A stretch of DNA of 8,647 bases from Lachnospiraceae bacterium UBA1201 (GTDB lineage: Bacteria; Bacillota; Clostridia; Lachnospirales; Lachnospiraceae). The translations under genes and the position numbers were made by a program. The DNA lies in NCBI GenBank assembly GCA_002309675.1, contig DBXX01000025.1, positions 1-8,647 of the forward strand, read 5' to 3'. Below, piece after piece: positions 6,176-8,647 of this stretch. How positions within the stretch are numbered: the stretch's first letter is position 1; the number at the start of each line of letters is the position of its first letter. The notes below the pieces were generated by a model. The model was not told the origin of the DNA. It did no database searches and saw nothing but the letters and a program-made list of their open reading frames with translations.

Positions 6176-6460
6176 TTATTTCATAAGCTTTCGCACCGTT
6201 TTGAGTAATTCGTCCACGATCTCCTCGTTTCCGTTTTTGATGCCTTCCGTTACGCACCCTTTTACGTGATAACCCAGCAGTTCCTGATTGAAGCCATCCA
6301 TCGCGGAAGCCGCAGACATGGACTGCTGCAGGATATCGTTGCAGTAAGCATCCTCTTCGATCATTTTTTCCAGTCCTCTTATCTGGCCTTCCAGCCGTTT
6401 CAGGCGGTTGAGGAGGGACTTTTTCTGTTCTTTTGAGCGGTTCACTTTCATGCCTTCCAT
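6176..6460 (-). CDS. csoR: CsoR-type copper-sensing repressor
   Basis: This is a 94-residue all-helical repressor of the CsoR/RcnR family. Counting from the ATG at 6460, the Cu(I) ligands are Cys40, His65 and Cys69, preceded by Tyr39. The 25- and 4-residue spacings match Cys36-His61-Cys65 of the M. tuberculosis CsoR. The N-terminal KKSLLNRLKRLEGQIRGLEKMI is the family's hallmark basic helix. I prefer the ATG at 6460 because AGGTG lies 7 bases upstream; the ATG at 6466 would sit almost on the ribosome site. The gene begins 13 bases after the copA stop. It is expected to lose DNA affinity on binding Cu(I) and so derepress copA. Its operator would be upstream of copA, outside the window. Confidence 0.95.
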   Translation of the reverse strand: MEGMKVNRSKEQKKSLLNRLKRLEGQIRGLEKMIEEDAYCNDILQQSMSAASAMDGFNQELLGYHVKGCVTEGIKNGNEEIVDELLKTVRKLMK

Positions 6461-6473
6461 GTTCATTCACCTT

Positions 6474-6683
6474 TTATTGAACGGAAATAACCTTATAATC
6501 CTGGTCTTCCACGGCCTTACGCAGCACGTCATCAGCTACTTCCGCGGTCAATGTAACGACTGCAGTATTCGCATTGTGGTCCGCAACCGCGCTCTCAACG
6601 CCTGCAACTGCCTCCAGTGCCTTCTTCACACGCGCCTCACAGTGTGCGCACATCATTCCTTCTACCTTCAGTGTCTTCGTCAT
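6474..6683 (-). other. CopZ-like domain with its own internal ribosome site and ATG
   Basis: The last 69 residues of the copA frame, starting at an ATG at 6683, form a complete CopZ-sized copper chaperone (betaalphabetabetaalphabeta fold expected) with the MxCxxC ligand motif GMMCAHC. Directly before this ATG lies GGAGG (6696-6692) with a spacing of 8 bases, as good a Shine-Dalgarno as any in the window. A free CopZ could therefore be made from the copA message as well as the fused form. The alternative is that the ribosome site is a relic of a once-separate copZ joined to copA by loss of a stop codon. Confidence 0.6.
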
Positions 6684-8647
6684 CGTCTTTTCCTCCGTTT
6701 CATTTTCATTGACATAGATCGTTTGTACTTTCTCTAAAGAAGCCGGATGTTTCATCTTCCGGTCATGCGTCGCGTCATGCACGCGCACCCGGTTGAGTCT
6801 CAGCGCATTCATACACACGGTGAAACTCGACAGCGACATGGCCGCCGCCCCCCACATCGGGTTCATGCGGATTCCGGGATAGATGCCCGCCGCCATAGGA
6901 ATAAGTATTATATTATAGGCAAACGCCCAGAAGAGATTCTCATAGATATTCTTAAGCGTCTTTCGGCTGAGCCGTACGGCCGCCGATACGTCCGTTAGTT
7001 TTGAATTCATCAGGACGATATCCGCCGAATCAACGGCAACATCCGCGCCCGCTCCGATCGCGATCCCGATATCTGCACGCGTAAGTGCAGGAGAATCATT
7101 GATTCCGTCTCCGACCATCGCGACCTTTCCTCTTTCCTGCAAGGTACGCGTCACTGCTTCCTTCCCATCCGGAAGCACGCCCGCGATGACGTGATCGACC
7201 CCGGCCTGCGTACCGATCGCCCGAGCCGTCCTTTCATTGTCCCCGGTCAGCATGACCACGCCGATGCCCATGTTCTTCAGCTCCTGAACGGCCCGCGCGG
7301 AGTCCTCCTTGATAACATCGGCGACCGCGAGAATGCCGAGCAGTTTCCCAGCCCTCGCGAAGAACAGCGGCGTCTTCCCCTCTTTTGCGAGGTTCTGCTC
7401 CTGCTCCTCCATCGCAGGATCCACCGTGCATACGGTTCGGATAAACGAGCCGGATCCCGCATGCAACGCCTGTCCGCCCTGCTCCGCTGAAATACCGTTT
7501 CCGGGCAATGCCGTCCAGTTCACGACAGGCTGCGCCGCGCAAGGAGGATCATTCACCGCGTTCACGACTGCCTTAGCCAGAGGATGTTCACTTCGCACTT
7601 CCAGCTGGTAAGCTGTCGCCATCAGCTCCGCATCGGTTACACCGGCCGCAGGCAGAATATCCGTCACCTCCGGCCGCCCTGCGGTAATGGTTCCGGTCTT
7701 ATCCAGCGCCACGATCTGCACCTTACCGGCCGTTTCCAGCGCCTCGCTCGTTTTAAAAAGGATCCCGTTTTTCGCGCCCACGCCGTTCCCGACCATGATC
7801 GCGACCGGCGTAGCCAGTCCCAGCGCACACGGGCAGCTGATCACGAGTACACTGATCGCCCGCTCCAGAGCCTCTGCGGCGCCTGCTCCGACCACCATCC
7901 ATATACCGAAAACAACGGTAGCGATGGCGATCACCATCGGAACGAATATGCCCGAGACCTTATCTGCGATCCTGGCGATCGGCGCCTTCGTGGCCGCTGC
8001 ATCGCTGACCATTTGTATGATCCGTGAGAACGTCGTATCCTCACCGACACGGCTCGCCCGTGCCTTGAAATATCCGAATTGGTTTATCGTTGCGGCACTC
8101 ACGCTGTCTCCTGCGGCTTTATCTACAGGGATCGATTCCCCGGTCAATGCGGACTCATCGACCGAAGTTTCTCCTTCGAGGATCACGCCGTCGACCGGAA
8201 TCGCCTCACCGGGTCTTACCACGAACAGATCGCCCGCCTGCACCTCATCGATGCCCACCTCGATCTCGGCTCCTTCACGCTCGATGACGGCGGTCTTCGG
8301 TGCCATCTTCATCAGGTTCTTCAGCGCATCCGTGGTCCGTCCCTTCGACAGGGATTCCAGTGTCTTTCCCACCGTGATCAGGGCCGGTATCATCGCCGCA
8401 GACTCAAAGTACAGCTGACTGTGGTACATGTCCATCAGGTCCGCATTCGGCGTTCCCTGGGTGATCATGACCGTCATTCGGTAGATCACATACAACGACC
8501 AGCCAAAGGATACCGACGAGCCCAGCGCCACCAGAGCGTCCATATTCGGACTTCTATGAAGCAGCGACCTAAAACCGGAGATGAAAAACGCCCGGTTGAT
8601 GATCATTACGATGATCGCCAGCAACATCTGCGTCAGCGCCAGCCCCA
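6474..8647 (-). CDS. copA: CopA copper-exporting P1B-type ATPase with C-terminal CopZ-like domain (5' end cut)
   Basis: This is a Cu(I)-transporting P-type ATPase; the frame is open to the right edge, so the N-terminus and first membrane segments are missing. Numbering from Met at 8627, the motifs are actuator TGES (162-165), membrane CPC (265-267), phosphorylation DKTGT (Asp309), SEHP (346-349), TGDN (461-464) and GDGINDSPA (506-514). TM7 has Tyr571-Asn572 and TM8 has Met597 with Ser600-Ser601; CPC, YN and MxxSS together mark the Cu(I) subtype. After a linker of about 40 residues, a heavy-metal-associated domain (649-717) with GMMCAHC (Cys660, Cys663) closes the protein. Usual metal-binding domains are N-terminal; whether one exists here is out of view. 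csoR follows 13 bases downstream. The internal Met at 8627 is not the true start. Confidence 0.96.
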   Translation of the reverse strand, partial: GLALTQMLLAIIVMIINRAFFISGFRSLLHRSPNMDALVALGSSVSFGWSLYVIYRMTVMITQGTPNADLMDMYHSQLYFESAAMIPALITVGKTLESLSKGRTTDALKNLMKMAPKTAVIEREGAEIEVGIDEVQAGDLFVVRPGEAIPVDGVILEGETSVDESALTGESIPVDKAAGDSVSAATINQFGYFKARASRVGEDTTFSRIIQMVSDAAATKAPIARIADKVSGIFVPMVIAIATVVFGIWMVVGAGAAEALERAISVLVISCPCALGLATPVAIMVGNGVGAKNGILFKTSEALETAGKVQIVALDKTGTITAGRPEVTDILPAAGVTDAELMATAYQLEVRSEHPLAKAVVNAVNDPPCAAQPVVNWTALPGNGISAEQGGQALHAGSGSFIRTVCTVDPAMEEQEQNLAKEGKTPLFFARAGKLLGILAVADVIKEDSARAVQELKNMGIGVVMLTGDNERTARAIGTQAGVDHVIAGVLPDGKEAVTRTLQERGKVAMVGDGINDSPALTRADIGIAIGAGADVAVDSADIVLMNSKLTDVSAAVRLSRKTLKNIYENLFWAFAYNIILIPMAAGIYPGIRMNPMWGAAAMSLSSFTVCMNALRLNRVRVHDATHDRKMKHPASLEKVQTIYVNENETEEKTMTKTLKVEGMMCAHCEARVKKALEAVAGVESAVADHNANTAVVTLTAEVADDVLRKAVEDQDYKVISVQ

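Noticed and set aside
6474..8627. copA as a complete gene starting at the Met at 8627
   Set aside because: The frame is open to the window edge and this Met lies within a membrane segment; the family needs upstream membrane segments, so the gene is cut by the window.

Overview
The window looks like a piece of chromosome from an anaerobic, low-oxygen Gram-positive of the Clostridia type (inference). The signs are strong purine-rich Shine-Dalgarno sites, a feoA-feoA-feoB cluster with a divergent short DtxR-family regulator, a CsoR-type copper sensor beside copA, intermediate GC content and a solitary GH32 enzyme. All genes except the DtxR-family regulator lie on the minus strand. No mobile element, tRNA, rRNA or CRISPR array was seen.

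Layout. (1) 1-1360, minus: the ferrous iron uptake cluster, with two small FeoA proteins followed by FeoB, which runs off the left edge. (2) 1361-1560: divergent control region. A consensus-matching promoter fires leftward into feo. Three DtxR-type palindromes and one weaker one lie between the two start codons; one of them fills the spacer of the feo promoter. (3) 1561-1932, plus: the DtxR-family regulator, with its own terminator. (4) 2010-2379: a convergent intergenic region made of four 74-bp tandem repeats plus a degenerate fifth. The fifth forms the terminator of the minus-strand genes to its right. (5) 2376-4723, minus: an unrecognised 289-residue protein coupled to a GH32 beta-fructosidase gene. 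(6) 4772-8647, minus: copA (5' end outside the window, with a C-terminal CopZ-like domain), csoR, and a single reading frame that joins a whole MntP manganese exporter to a whole ZIP-family metal transporter.

How the genes work together. Most of the window is about transition-metal balance. The regulator's metal-site residues (Met9, Cys100, Glu103, His104) are of the iron-sensing DtxR type, so iron-loaded regulator probably shuts off feoAAB and perhaps its own gene. On the right, copper export, copper sensing and a manganese/zinc-type transporter appear to share one transcript. The GH32 gene and its unknown partner are a separate sugar-related unit that may be read from its own weak promoter or by read-through from the metal genes.

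Most worth checking: the MntP-ZIP fusion, the internal ribosome site that could release a free CopZ from the copA frame, the operator arrangement at feo, and the 74-bp repeats that look like multiplied terminators.
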